64,000 bases of DNA, taken from contig NZ_VMSE01000001.1 of NCBI RefSeq assembly GCF_009858335.1, forward strand, positions 62,001 to 126,000. Reading direction: 5' to 3'. Both the position numbers and the translations under genes were made by a program. Shown here one piece after another: positions 1 through 10,792 of this stretch. Every line of letters starts with the position of its first letter. Position 1 is the first letter of the stretch. This DNA comes from Methylovorus glucosotrophus. Lineage in GTDB: Bacteria > Pseudomonadota > Gammaproteobacteria > Burkholderiales > Methylophilaceae. The notes under the pieces are model-generated. The model did no database searches. It was not told the origin of the DNA and worked only from the letters and a program-made list of their open reading frames with translations.

Positions 1-2
1 TC

Positions 3-1136
3 CGCATGATGCGCGACGCCCATGTGAATGCCATCCGCGTGCATGCCCATATCGCATCGGCAGCGTTTTACGACGCCTGCGATCGCAATGGCATGCTGGT
101 GATGCAGGATTTCCCCCTGCTCTGGGGATATAGCGATGACGAGGCTTTTCATCGTACCGCACGCGCGCAGGCGGCAGACATGGTCCGCACCCTGTACCAC
201 CATCCCTCAGTGGTTTCCTGGACCATGCACAACGAACCGCCCTGGGATTCCCCATGGATGGTGAGCAAGTATCCGGACTATCGCGCTGATCAGAATCTCG
301 CGCTGGATAATGCGCTTTATCAGGACGTGCGGGCGCTGGACGACACCCGCATCACACGCCGCGAATCCGGCACCAAGGAGCATGAATGGCTGGGCTGGTA
401 CTCGGACAACTGGCATGCCTTCGCCCGCCCTGCTCCTAACCCATGGATTACCGAGTTTGGTGCGCAGGCATTGCCCGTTATGAGCAGCCTTCAGCGCCTG
501 TTTACAGATGCAGAGATGTGGCCGCAAACGGAGCCACAATGGGAAAAATGGCAATTCCATAACTTTCAGCCACATGAAACCTTCAATATTGCCCATGTGC
601 CGCGCGGCAACAATGTGCAGGAGCTGATGGAAAATACCCAGGCGTATCAATCGCGTCTGATTCAGTTTGCTGCCGAAAACTACCGGCGACAGCGCTATGC
701 CCCGGTATCCGCCATTTTCCAATTCATGTTTGTAGAAAACTGGCCTTCCATCAACTGGGGGGTCGTGGATTACTGGCGCCAGCCCAAACCCGGCTATGAG
801 GCCCTGCGCACGGCTTTTCAACCCGTGCTGCCCAGCCTGCAATGGGTGAAAGACCAATACGCGAGTGGTGAAACCATCATCATTGGTTTATGGGCCATTA
901 ACGATCTTTGGCAGCCATACCCGCAGGCGAAGTACACCATCAGCCTGTTGCGAGATGGTCAGGCCGTAGATCAACGCGAATGGATGCTGGATATGGCCGC
1001 CGATAGCGGCAAAAAGCTGGAAGATTACCGCCTGGAACAAGCCAAACCAGGCCAGTACGAGCTGCAGGCAGAGTTACAGGATAGCCAGGGCAAGCGGCTC
1101 GGCAGCAACCGCTACCGGTTTACTGTCGCCCCTTAG
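3..1136 (+). CDS. Glycoside hydrolase family 2 protein, C-terminal part (5' end cut by window)
   Basis: The frame is open to the window edge, so the true start lies upstream. What remains is the catalytic TIM barrel and C-terminal domain of a clan GH-A, family 2 type enzyme (beta-mannosidase, beta-galactosidase or beta-glucuronidase like). Visible signatures, counted from the first ATG at 6: the acid/base glutamate in MHNEPP (Glu77) and the likely nucleophile in WITEFGAQ (Glu150). The last ~100 residues look like a beta-sandwich domain. The enzyme would hydrolyse a beta-glycosidic bond, but substrate and cellular location cannot be judged without the N-terminus. It converges on mqo with only 16 bases between the stops. 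Confidence 0.8.
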   Translation, partial: RMMRDAHVNAIRVHAHIASAAFYDACDRNGMLVMQDFPLLWGYSDDEAFHRTARAQAADMVRTLYHHPSVVSWTMHNEPPWDSPWMVSKYPDYRADQNLALDNALYQDVRALDDTRITRRESGTKEHEWLGWYSDNWHAFARPAPNPWITEFGAQALPVMSSLQRLFTDAEMWPQTEPQWEKWQFHNFQPHETFNIAHVPRGNNVQELMENTQAYQSRLIQFAAENYRRQRYAPVSAIFQFMFVENWPSINWGVVDYWRQPKPGYEALRTAFQPVLPSLQWVKDQYASGETIIIGLWAINDLWQPYPQAKYTISLLRDGQAVDQREWMLDMAADSGKKLEDYRLEQAKPGQYELQAELQDSQGKRLGSNRYRFTVAP

Positions 1137-1152
1137 GAAGCCGCCTGACTGA

Positions 1153-2664
1153 TCAAGCTTTCAGCTTGAGAGTGTGCAAGGTGCGAGTACGCACTTGCGC
1201 AAGCAAGTCCGCATCCTCAATCAAAGACTCGCCCCAGGAAGGCACCATGGCTTTCAATTGCTGTTGCCATGCCGTATCTTGCAGGCGCGCCTTGAAACAG
1301 CGCTGCAGCACATCCAGCATGGCCTGTACCGAGGTGGATGCCCCAGGGGAAGCCCCGAGCAATGCTGCCAGCGTACCGTCGGCCGAGGCGACTATCTCCG
1401 TGCCGAATTCAAGCTTGCCGCCTTTATCTTCACAGCGCTTGATGATCTGCACGCGCTGACCTGCCTTGGCGAGCGTCCAGTCTTCATCACGCGCTTGCGG
1501 GTAAAACTGGCGCAACGCTTCGACGCGTTTGCTGTGTGACTGAAACACCTCGCCTATCAGATACCGCGTCAGGTCAAGATTGTGCCGACCGGCCCCCAGC
1601 ATGGATTTGAGATTGCGTGGCTTCACCGAGGCCGGCAGGTTCAACCAGGAGCCTTGCTTGAGAAACTTGGTGGTGAACCCGGCATATGGACCAAACAGCA
1701 AGGCGGGCTTGCCATCAATATAGCGGGTATCCAGATGGGGTACCGACATGGGCGGCGCGCCCAGCGGGGCCTTGCCATAGACCTTGGCCTGATGCTGACG
1801 AATGATCTCCGGCTTGTTGCACACCAGCCATAAACCACTGACCGGAAAACCGCCATAGCCACGTGCTTCGGGAATGCCTGACTTCTGCAACAAAGGTAGC
1901 GCACCGCCGCCCGCACCCAGAAATACAAAGCCAGCCTCCACCACCTGGCTATTGGCGGCTTGCTTGCCTTTCAGTTGCACGCGCCAGCGGCCACTCGACA
2001 GCTGACGCAGACTTTTCACGCTGGTATGGGTCTTGAGCTCAAACCCTGTACGCGTTTGCAGCGACTGCACCAGCTGGCGGGTCAGTGCACCAAAATCAAT
2101 ATCGCTGCCATAGGCCACGCGCGTAGCAGCTACTGGCTGCGAGGCCGGGCGATCACGCATGACCAATGGCATCCACTCCGCAATCACGCGAGGATCATCG
2201 CTGAACTCCATATCCTTGAACAAAGGGTGCTGGCTGAGCGCCGCATGGCGCTGACGCAGAAATTCGACGTTCTCCGCGCCCCAGACAAAGCTTTCATGCG
2301 GGGTGGGACGAATAAACTGCTGGGGCTCAGGCAATAGCTTGTTTTCGACCAGCCAGGACCAGAATTGCAAGGAAACTTCAAATGCCGCATTAATGCCAAG
2401 GGCGCGCTTGATCTCCACCTTGCCATCCGGCAATTGTGGAGTGTAATTGAGCTCACAATAGCCTGCATGGCCGGTACCGGCATTATTCCAGCCATCCGAG
2501 CTCTCGGCGGCGACCTGTGGCAGACGTTCCACCATCAAGATGGTCAAGGTGGGATCCAGCTGTTGCAGCATGGTGCCCAGGGTGGCGCTCATCACACCCC
2601 CGCCTACCAACAATATATCAACCTGCCTGTCTGCCACGTCTCTCCCCAAGCGCTTGATGCGCAT
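1153..2664 (-). CDS. mqo: Malate:quinone oxidoreductase
   Basis: FAD-dependent, membrane-associated enzyme that oxidises malate to oxaloacetate and passes electrons to quinone, serving the TCA cycle in place of NAD-linked malate dehydrogenase. The N-terminus carries the dinucleotide-binding motif DILLVGGGVMSATLG, followed by the family stretch ESSDGWNNAGTGHAGYCELN around residues 54-73. Length (503 aa) is normal for the family. Start choice is uncertain: the ATG at 2664 has no clear ribosome binding site, while a GTG at 2637 (giving MADRQVDIL) has GGGGAGA just upstream and may be the real start. It appears monocistronic. Confidence 0.93.
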   Translation of the reverse strand: MRIKRLGRDVADRQVDILLVGGGVMSATLGTMLQQLDPTLTILMVERLPQVAAESSDGWNNAGTGHAGYCELNYTPQLPDGKVEIKRALGINAAFEVSLQFWSWLVENKLLPEPQQFIRPTPHESFVWGAENVEFLRQRHAALSQHPLFKDMEFSDDPRVIAEWMPLVMRDRPASQPVAATRVAYGSDIDFGALTRQLVQSLQTRTGFELKTHTSVKSLRQLSSGRWRVQLKGKQAANSQVVEAGFVFLGAGGGALPLLQKSGIPEARGYGGFPVSGLWLVCNKPEIIRQHQAKVYGKAPLGAPPMSVPHLDTRYIDGKPALLFGPYAGFTTKFLKQGSWLNLPASVKPRNLKSMLGAGRHNLDLTRYLIGEVFQSHSKRVEALRQFYPQARDEDWTLAKAGQRVQIIKRCEDKGGKLEFGTEIVASADGTLAALLGASPGASTSVQAMLDVLQRCFKARLQDTAWQQQLKAMVPSWGESLIEDADLLAQVRTRTLHTLKLKA

Positions 2665-2741
2665 CCGTCGATTGCATGATGAATAGCGGCGCTATTATAA
2701 CTGCTTGGGGCTTGGCCTGCTCGGTGCAGACCGGCGTATAA

Positions 2742-2771
2742 AGGGCTGCATACCTTGCAGCATGCAGCCCT
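2742..2771 (-). terminator. Hairpin downstream of the glycine-zipper gene
   Basis: Perfect 9-bp inverted repeat AGGGCTGCA / TGCAGCCCT with a 12-base loop, 27 bases past the stop of the leftward gene at 2798. On the minus strand it is followed by only a short T stretch (TTTATA), so it is a weak rho-independent terminator at best. It also lies just upstream of mqo. Confidence 0.45.
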
Positions 2772-2797
2772 GATCATGTAGCGCTAGATAAATGCGC

Positions 2798-3310
2798 TCA
2801 GTAGTACCCTGGCGGAGGGGGTGGAGGTGGATAGTAAGCAGGTTGCGGGGGACTGTAAGTCTGCACCACACGGCGTTGATTTGCTTCGCTAGCCGCCACT
2901 GGCACCTGATGTCCCTTGGCGTACATGCATTGCAAATACGCATTATCGTAGCGTTGCTGCACAGTATAAGAGGAGGCCTGTGCCGCATCTGCGCCAGCTG
3001 CTGTGCCTACCAGCAAGCCGGTGCCTGCACCGAAGGCTGTGGCGCCATGCCCACCGATGGCAGCACCCAGCACCGCACCTACCGCCGTACCCACAGCCGC
3101 ACTTTTCACCATGCTATCGTTGCCAGCTTGCTTTGCCGAGGCTCCGCTTTGTTCCAGACCATATTGACGGCAACTGGCGTCATCGGCGCGGAATTGGTCA
3201 AATGTTTTGGTACTGCCAGGCAAAGCCATACGGCTAGGACCATCCGGTACGGTCACGCAACCACTCACCACCAGGCTACCGCCGAGCAATAAACATAATG
3301 GAATCTTCAT
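2798..3310 (-). CDS. Glycine-zipper lipoprotein of unknown function
   Basis: 170 aa exported protein. Residues 1-18 form a signal peptide ending in a lipobox (VSGC, Cys18), so it is probably a lipoprotein. Residues ~75-115 are a Gly/Ala-rich helical pair (AVGTAVGAVLGAAIGGHGA and following), the glycine-zipper pattern seen in many small envelope proteins. The extreme C-terminus is a proline/tyrosine tail (YYPPPPPPPGYY). It lies 12 bases after the gene at 3323 on the same strand and is likely cotranscribed with it. An envelope role is inferred; no enzymatic motif is visible. Confidence 0.8.
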   Translation of the reverse strand: MKIPLCLLLGGSLVVSGCVTVPDGPSRMALPGSTKTFDQFRADDASCRQYGLEQSGASAKQAGNDSMVKSAAVGTAVGAVLGAAIGGHGATAFGAGTGLLVGTAAGADAAQASSYTVQQRYDNAYLQCMYAKGHQVPVAASEANQRRVVQTYSPPQPAYYPPPPPPPGYY

Positions 3311-3322
3311 GATGTTCTCTCC

Positions 3323-3748
3323 CTACTTGGCGGGTGCAGGGGGTTGTGGAGCCACCTTTTGCCAGCCTTGTGGGCATTCCTTCACATAAGGGTAATAGCC
3401 TTCGGGTTGCGCGCAGTGATACCAGTAATTATCCGTAGCAGGGGCTGCGGGCGCCTGAGCCGGTGCGGGAGCAACCTGGGCTTGTGGTTGCTCCACATAC
3501 ACTTCAGGCTGAGGTGCTGGACGCACAATCACAGCAGGAGGCAAGGGATAAGGATAATAGAAAGGATCGTAGTAATACGGCCGGGGATAATAAGGACCCC
3601 AGCCAGGTCCCCAACCGGGACCAAAACCCGGACCGACATAAACACCTACACTCCCGTGAAAATGTCCACGATCAGCCAATGCGACTCCGCTGCCCAGCAA
3701 ACCTGCAGCCACACTTAATGCCAAGATGATATTTTTAAAGCCATGCAT
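3323..3748 (-). CDS. Small exported Pro/Gly/Tyr-rich protein
   Basis: 141 aa. A signal peptide is clear (cleavage probably after ALA near residue 25). The mature part starts Gly/Trp/Pro-rich (GPGFGPGWGPGWGPYYP), continues with many tyrosines and a Gln/Pro/Ala-rich linker, and ends in a more ordered segment with two cysteines (YHCAQPEGYYPYVKECPQGW). That ending resembles C-terminal tails of other proteobacterial hypothetical exported proteins, in which the two Cys could form a disulphide. Function unknown. It is the first gene of a probable two-gene unit with the glycine-zipper lipoprotein downstream; both share proline/tyrosine tracts. Confidence 0.75.
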   Translation of the reverse strand: MHGFKNIILALSVAAGLLGSGVALADRGHFHGSVGVYVGPGFGPGWGPGWGPYYPRPYYYDPFYYPYPLPPAVIVRPAPQPEVYVEQPQAQVAPAPAQAPAAPATDNYWYHCAQPEGYYPYVKECPQGWQKVAPQPPAPAK

Positions 3749-3929
3749 ATTGTTAATCCTGTCTACCCGTCGAAATGCGGGTTACTCATAAGACTGGATT
3801 GCGGAATATGCAGTTCTTGTTCCCCGTGTAAAGTTGTGTAAACAATCCACCTATAAATCATCAACTTATGAAGTGATTAATCGCTTTTTTGAATATTTCT
3901 GCGTTCGCGGCTTTATCCGGTTCGACAGT

Positions 3930-3958
3930 TAGATTTTTTCCCAGCCGACGGCTATACT
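3930..3958 (+). promoter_or_regulatory. Probable promoter of the fluoride riboswitch-crcB transcript
   Basis: A good -10 box TATACT (3953-3958) lies just before the riboswitch aptamer. The -35 region is weak (TTAGAT around 3929-3934). A start site near 3964 would place the aptamer at the very 5' end of the RNA, as is usual for this riboswitch. The preceding part of this 349-base gene-free stretch (3749-3929) is AT-rich and must also hold the leftward promoter of the gene at 3323; nothing else was recognised in it. Confidence 0.4.
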
Positions 3959-3961
3959 ACA

Positions 3962-4045
3962 GGCGGTGGAGATGGCATTCCTCCCTTAACCGCTGCCTTG
4001 CAGCTGATGATGCCTACGATAACACCCTGGCCAGGGTGCGTAGGT
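3962..4045 (+). promoter_or_regulatory. Fluoride riboswitch (crcB motif)
   Basis: Positions 3962-4018 match the crcB-motif aptamer: GGCGGTGGAGATGGCATTCC, then TCCCTTAACCGCTGCC, then the conserved 3' part GCTGATGATGCCTACG. The aptamer senses fluoride and normally switches expression on when fluoride is bound. The expression platform is visible: CCTACG (4013-4018), the 3' end of the aptamer, can pair with CGTAGG (4039-4044), enclosing the perfect hairpin CACCCTGG/CCAGGGTG (4023-4038). The two folds exclude each other. There is no U-run after the hairpin, so control may act on translation or through a non-classical terminator. The genes downstream, crcB and DUF190, are the expected targets. Confidence 0.93.
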
Positions 4046-4097
4046 ACACGCCCCCTGTCCCGGCTTTGCAATCTGCCAATCCTGAAGGACAGTTTTC

Positions 4098-4481
4098 ATG
4101 ATTAACTCTATTTTCGTTATCGGCCTCGGTGCGGCATTAGGGGCTATATCGCGCTGGTGGCTGGGCTCGACACTCAATGCCCTTTTTCCGGCCATACCGC
4201 CAGGTACACTGGCTGCCAACCTGATTGGTGGCTATCTGATCGGTTTGCTTCTGGCGCTGTTTGCCAGCCTGCCGCAGTTGTCTCCCGAGTGGCGCTTGTT
4301 TGCCATCACTGGTTTTTTAGGTGGACTCACGACTTTCTCCACTTTTTCTGCCGAGGTAACTGCCTTGCTGCAGCAGGGTCGCCTTAGCTGGGCCGGCGCT
4401 GCCATTCTGCTGCATGTGGTGGGCTCGATCAGCATGACACTGCTCGGCTTTGCCACCATCAACGCGATCAAATCGCTTTAG
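4098..4481 (+). CDS. crcB: Fluoride ion channel/exporter CrcB (Fluc)
   Basis: 127 aa inner-membrane protein with four predicted transmembrane segments. It works as a dual-topology dimer that lets fluoride out of the cytoplasm. Family signatures: an early [13 protein letters not shown] segment, [12 protein letters not shown] in the second helix, and the hallmark [15 protein letters not shown], which contains the Na+-site and pore phenylalanines. It sits directly under a fluoride riboswitch and 16 bases before a DUF190 gene, with which it should be cotranscribed. Confidence 0.96.
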   Translation: MINSIFVIGLGAALGAISRWWLGSTLNALFPAIPPGTLAANLIGGYLIGLLLALFASLPQLSPEWRLFAITGFLGGLTTFSTFSAEVTALLQQGRLSWAGAAILLHVVGSISMTLLGFATINAIKSL

Positions 4482-4497
4482 AAAAGAGGAGCCCGCC

Positions 4498-4809
4498 ATG
4501 CAAGGATTTCAACTCACGTTTTACACCGCACAAAACCGCCATCATGAACAGCGGCCCATGCACGACTGGTTGCTGGATGAAGCACGCAAGCTGGGGATCA
4601 AAGGTGCCACTATTATTCCTGCCAGGCAGGGTTATGGACATGATGGCGTTTTGCATGCCGCGCATTTTTTTGAACTGGCAGATCAACCGGTACTGGTGGT
4701 CATGATTGTTCAAGCTAGCGAAGCTGACCAGCTTTTTGCTGTTTTGGCGCAACATGCGCTTTCCCTGTTTTACGTCAAAACCCCGGTTGAATTCGGTACC
4801 ACGGGTTAA
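4498..4809 (+). CDS. DUF190 family protein
   Basis: 103 aa soluble protein starting at the ATG at 4498, preceded by the ribosome binding site AAGAGGAG. The frame continues upstream but would overlap crcB. The sequence fits the DUF190 family, ferredoxin-like small proteins resembling PII-like folds and often encoded next to crcB. Typical features are the IKGATIIPARQGYGHDG stretch around residue 40 and the FELADQPVLVVMIV strand. A role in fluoride resistance, perhaps modulating the channel, is inferred only from gene association and the shared riboswitch. Confidence 0.85.
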   Translation: MQGFQLTFYTAQNRHHEQRPMHDWLLDEARKLGIKGATIIPARQGYGHDGVLHAAHFFELADQPVLVVMIVQASEADQLFAVLAQHALSLFYVKTPVEFGTTG

Positions 4810-4849
4810 CACGCTACCCGCAAGTTTGCCGGGGCGCTTGCAGCCCCGT

Positions 4850-5737
4850 ATGATGGGGCCAATGAAACCTCCCAAACGCCTGGAGCCCCTGATTGAAGAT
4901 GGGCTGATTGATGAAGTGCTGCGCCAGCTCATGAGTGGCAAGGAAGCCACCGTTTATGTGGTGCGATGCGGCGATGATGTCCGCTGTGCCAAAGTCTACA
5001 AGGAAGCCGATAAACGCAGCTTTCGCCAGAGTGTGGATTACACCGAGGGCCGCAAGGTTAAAAGCAGCCGCCAGGCCCGTGCCATGGGCAAAGGTTCGCG
5101 CTATGGGCGCAAGCTGCAGGAAGAAGCCTGGCAGAGTGCCGAGGTCGACGCGCTCTATCGCCTCGCGGCGGCTGGCGTACGCGTACCCCAGCCATACAAT
5201 TTTTACGAGGGTGTGCTCCTGATGGAGCTGGTAACGGATGCCGCGGGCCACGCCGCTCCTCGCCTCAACGATGTCGAATTCACCGAGCAAGAAGCGCTGC
5301 AGCATCACCAAAGCTTGCTGGTGGATGTCATCCGCATGCTGAATGCGGGTATCGTGCATGGCGACCTTTCCGAATTCAACATCCTGTTGGGTATTGATGG
5401 CCCCGTGATCATCGATTTGCCGCAGGCTGTAAATGCAGCTGGTAACAACCACGCCAGCAGCATGCTGGAGCGCGATGTGGATAACCTGGCTGCTTATTTC
5501 GGCCGCTTTGCCCCTTCGCTACTCGGCACGCAATATGGCAAGGAAATTTGGTCCCTGTATGCGCATGGCGACCTGAGCACCGAATCCTCACTTAGCGGGC
5601 AGGTAGCTCCAGATGCTATACCGGTGGATTTGAAGAGCGTGCTGCGCGTGATTGATGATGTGCGCAAGGAAGAAGAAAAAAAGCAGGCCCGCGCCACCGA
5701 AACACCCGCACATAAAATTCGACCACAACATAGTTAA
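4850..5737 (+). CDS. RIO1-like serine/threonine protein kinase
   Basis: About 295 aa kinase-like protein of the bacterial RIO family. Signatures: the flexible P-loop MSGKEATVYVVRC, the ATP-binding lysine in CAKVYKE, the catalytic loop IVHGDLSEFNILL with Asp and Asn, and the metal-binding IIDLPQAV. These indicate an active ATPase or kinase; bacterial substrates are not known to me. The start is ambiguous: in-frame ATGs at 4850, 4853 and 4862 follow a GC-rich hairpin (4830-4848) that would sit over the ribosome binding site of the first two. The frame stays open upstream but overlaps the DUF190 gene, so an earlier start is unlikely. Confidence 0.85.
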   Translation: MMGPMKPPKRLEPLIEDGLIDEVLRQLMSGKEATVYVVRCGDDVRCAKVYKEADKRSFRQSVDYTEGRKVKSSRQARAMGKGSRYGRKLQEEAWQSAEVDALYRLAAAGVRVPQPYNFYEGVLLMELVTDAAGHAAPRLNDVEFTEQEALQHHQSLLVDVIRMLNAGIVHGDLSEFNILLGIDGPVIIDLPQAVNAAGNNHASSMLERDVDNLAAYFGRFAPSLLGTQYGKEIWSLYAHGDLSTESSLSGQVAPDAIPVDLKSVLRVIDDVRKEEEKKQARATETPAHKIRPQHS

Positions 5738-5805
5738 TAACATTTTTCCCAATACGCATTTCTGATCGCTCAGGCGATTTTTTTCAAGGCACCCTACCCC
5801 TGACT

Positions 5806-7140
5806 ATGCAAACAGAAGTAAAAGACGCTCCAAAGTACGCCATTGTCGCCTCCGTGCAATTACCCAGTGTCAGCGACATTGAGTTTGAGGCATCCCTCAC
5901 CGAACTGCGGGAACTTGCCAAAACGCTGGGCTACCATGTGGTCCATACCTTTGTGCAAAAGCGCGGCAGTTTTGATACCACGGCTTATCTCGGCATCGGC
6001 AAACGTCAGGAAATCCAGGCCTGGGTCAGCCATGAAAACGAAATCGCCGAGCAGGAAGACGCTCCCGCAGATAGCCATCTCATCGAGGCTATTCTGGTTG
6101 ACCATGAAATCTCGCCCTCCCAGGCGCGCAACCTGGAAAAAGAAACGGGCTGTGAAGTCATGGACCGCACGATGGTGATCCTGGAAATCTTCCATCGGAA
6201 TGCCCGTTCCCGGGCGGCCAAAGCCCAGGTAGAGATTGCACGCCTGGGATACATGGCACCCAGACTGCGTGAAGCCGCCAAGCTTGCTGGGCCACAGGGC
6301 CGCCAGCGTAGCGGTGTCGGCGGCCGCGGTGCGGGGGAATCCTCTACTGAGCTGGACCGCCGCAAGATACGCGACCGCATCGCCGAGCTACAGCTGGAAA
6401 TATTGGCGATGGAGGCTGAACGCAAAACACAGCGCGCGAGGAGGCAGCAGCGACAAGGCCTCACCAGCGTTGCGCTCGTAGGCTATACCAATGCCGGCAA
6501 ATCTACCCTGATGCGTGCCCTTACCGGCAGTGAAGTGCTGGTGGCCAACAAACTTTTTGCCACACTCGACACCACCGTACGTACGCTCTATCCGGAAAGT
6601 GTGCCGCGCGTGCTGGTGAGCGATACCGTAGGCTTCATCAAAAACCTGCCCCACGGTCTGGTCGCGTCCTTCAAATCCACACTGGATGAAGCGCTGGATG
6701 CCGCCCTGCTGCTACATGTGATCGACGCCAGCGACCCCGGTTTTGAACGCCAGCTGGAAATAACGGACAAGGTGCTTGAGGAAATCAACGCCGATGATGT
6801 CCCGCGCATTCGCGTCTTCAATAAAATTGACCATGTAGGCGATGCAGCAGCGCAGGCCGAGCGCGAAGCCGCCCTCAAAGCCCAATACCCTGACTGTGTG
6901 GTCATGAGCGCCCGTCGGCCTGACGATGTCGCCAGGCTGCACAAGATGATCGTGGCGTTTTTCCAGCGTGACCTGATTGAGACGGAAATTTTTGTTCCCT
7001 GGGCCCAGCAACAACTGTTAGGCGAAATCTATGCGACCTGCCAGGTTAGGGGCGAGCGATCGGATGAGCAAGGAACATTCTTCCAGATATGTGGTGAAGC
7101 TTCGGTATTGGAAAGATTGCAGCAAAAACTGTCTGACTAG
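5806..7140 (+). CDS. hflX: Ribosome-associated GTPase HflX
   Basis: 444 aa GTPase that binds the large ribosomal subunit and splits stalled or stress-arrested ribosomes. The N-terminal HflX domain covers residues ~1-215, with the family segments TAYLGIGKRQEI and the glycine-rich GVGGRGAGESSTELDRR linker. The G domain has G1 GYTNAGKSTLM, G3 DTVGFIKNLP and G4 NKID. In many bacteria hflX follows hfq; here it follows the RIO kinase with a 68-base gap, so it may have its own promoter. It converges on gyrB across a shared terminator. Confidence 0.95.
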   Translation: MQTEVKDAPKYAIVASVQLPSVSDIEFEASLTELRELAKTLGYHVVHTFVQKRGSFDTTAYLGIGKRQEIQAWVSHENEIAEQEDAPADSHLIEAILVDHEISPSQARNLEKETGCEVMDRTMVILEIFHRNARSRAAKAQVEIARLGYMAPRLREAAKLAGPQGRQRSGVGGRGAGESSTELDRRKIRDRIAELQLEILAMEAERKTQRARRQQRQGLTSVALVGYTNAGKSTLMRALTGSEVLVANKLFATLDTTVRTLYPESVPRVLVSDTVGFIKNLPHGLVASFKSTLDEALDAALLLHVIDASDPGFERQLEITDKVLEEINADDVPRIRVFNKIDHVGDAAAQAEREAALKAQYPDCVVMSARRPDDVARLHKMIVAFFQRDLIETEIFVPWAQQQLLGEIYATCQVRGERSDEQGTFFQICGEASVLERLQQKLSD

Positions 7141-7162
7141 TTCTATCAATAGTACTGAACGT

Positions 7163-7190
7163 AAAAAAGCGGCTTTTAGGCCGCTTTTTT
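7163..7190. terminator. Bidirectional rho-independent terminator between hflX and gyrB
   Basis: Stem GCGGC/GCCGC (7169-7173 with 7180-7184), flanked by A6 on the left and T6 on the right, so the hairpin has a U-run on either strand. It lies between the convergent stops of hflX and gyrB and should end both transcripts. Confidence 0.92.
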
Positions 7191-7213
7191 AATGGCTAAA
7201 TCAAGCTAAGTGC

Positions 7214-9625
<2,412 letters not shown>

Positions 9626-9629
9626 TCAA

Positions 9630-9645
9630 AGTTTCACGTGAAACA
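9630..9645. promoter_or_regulatory. parS-like centromere site (one mismatch)
   Basis: AGTTTCACGTGAAACA holds the perfect 14-bp palindrome GTTTCACGTGAAAC, the core of the bacterial parS consensus TGTTTCACGTGAAACA; only the outermost base differs. It lies between dnaN and gyrB, about 6.9 kb from the perfect site near mnmG, and is a probable ParB-binding site. Confidence 0.8.
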
Positions 9646-9688
9646 CTTAAATCTAATGAAATCTACTGCAAGTCTCTAAACCGATGAT

Positions 9689-10792
9689 TTAAATTCGCAT
9701 CGGCATAACAACGTATTTGTAGGTTTCGTCATCTGCTACCGTTACCAGGCAGCTGCTGTTTGCGTCCGCAAACGAGAAAGTCACGCTATCGCAATTCACA
9801 TTATTCAGCACATCAATCATGTAGGTCACATTGAAGCCGATGTCCAGTGAATCTCCTGCGTAGGCAATCTCCAGTTCCTCTTCTGCCTCTTCCTGCTCGC
9901 TGTTCGTGCTGATCAAACGCAGACTGTCGCTTCCAAGCACCATGCGAATACCACGATACTTTTCATTTGACAGAATGGAGGCACGTTGCATGGCCAGCAG
10001 AATGGTCATGCGATCAACGTTAAAGCTGTTTTTGTGCCCTACCGGAATTACGCGTGTGTAATCAGGGAATTTGCCATCAATTACTTTGGAGATGAGTTTG
10101 ATATCACCAAACGAAAAATTCACCTGCCCACTGGCAATCTCAATAGTGACATCTTCTTCGCTGTCATCCAGCAGTTTGATTAACTCAATCACTGTCTTGC
10201 GTGGGAGGATAAGCTCTTGTTTTTCGTAGCTTTGTGCGAGCTCCGTTGAGGTAAAACTCAATCGATGGCCATCTGTACCCACGACATTCAGGCGATTACC
10301 GTTGACCTCGAACAGTAATCCATTCAGATAGTAACGTATATCTTGCTGCGCCATGGCAAATTCTACTTGCTTGAATAAGCGCTTGAGCGATTTCTGATCG
10401 ATGGTTACTACGGTGTATGTCGTACCGGTCGCTTTCGTCATGACCGGATAATCAGCAGCAGGCAAGGTTTGCAGGTTAAACCGGCTTTTCCCTGTTTTTA
10501 CCTGGATACGGCTATCTGCCGTTGCCATCGTGATCTCGGCATTCTCTGGCAAGGATCTGCAGATATCCAGCAATTTTTTGGCGGATATGGTGGTGGACAA
10601 CTCGCCACCTACAGGAGTTTGTAAGGCTAGCGATATTTGCATTTCCAAGTCAGTTGCGGTCAGAACGATCTTCTCGTCCTTTGCTTCCAGCAAAAGGTTG
10701 GAAAGTATAGGCAACGTATGCCTTCTTTCTACGATGCTCGTCACAGAAGACAGGGGTTTTAACAAGGTATCGCGATTTATTTTGATGTTCAT
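9689..10792 (-). CDS. dnaN: DNA polymerase III beta subunit (sliding clamp)
   Basis: 367 aa clamp that forms a ring dimer around DNA and tethers polymerase III and other replication proteins. The sequence is full length with the three-domain clamp layout and the ending typical of the family (YKYVVMPMRI), which forms part of the partner-binding pocket. It follows dnaA leftwards with a 248-base gap that holds DnaA boxes, so it may be transcribed both from dnaA and from its own promoter in that gap. Confidence 0.97.
   Translation of the reverse strand: MNIKINRDTLLKPLSSVTSIVERRHTLPILSNLLLEAKDEKIVLTATDLEMQISLALQTPVGGELSTTISAKKLLDICRSLPENAEITMATADSRIQVKTGKSRFNLQTLPAADYPVMTKATGTTYTVVTIDQKSLKRLFKQVEFAMAQQDIRYYLNGLLFEVNGNRLNVVGTDGHRLSFTSTELAQSYEKQELILPRKTVIELIKLLDDSEEDVTIEIASGQVNFSFGDIKLISKVIDGKFPDYTRVIPVGHKNSFNVDRMTILLAMQRASILSNEKYRGIRMVLGSDSLRLISTNSEQEEAEEELEIAYAGDSLDIGFNVTYMIDVLNNVNCDSVTFSFADANSSCLVTVADDETYKYVVMPMRI

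Noticed and set aside
207..857. 216-codon frame antisense to the glycoside hydrolase
   Set aside because: It overlaps the catalytic domain, whose active-site motifs are clear on the plus strand.
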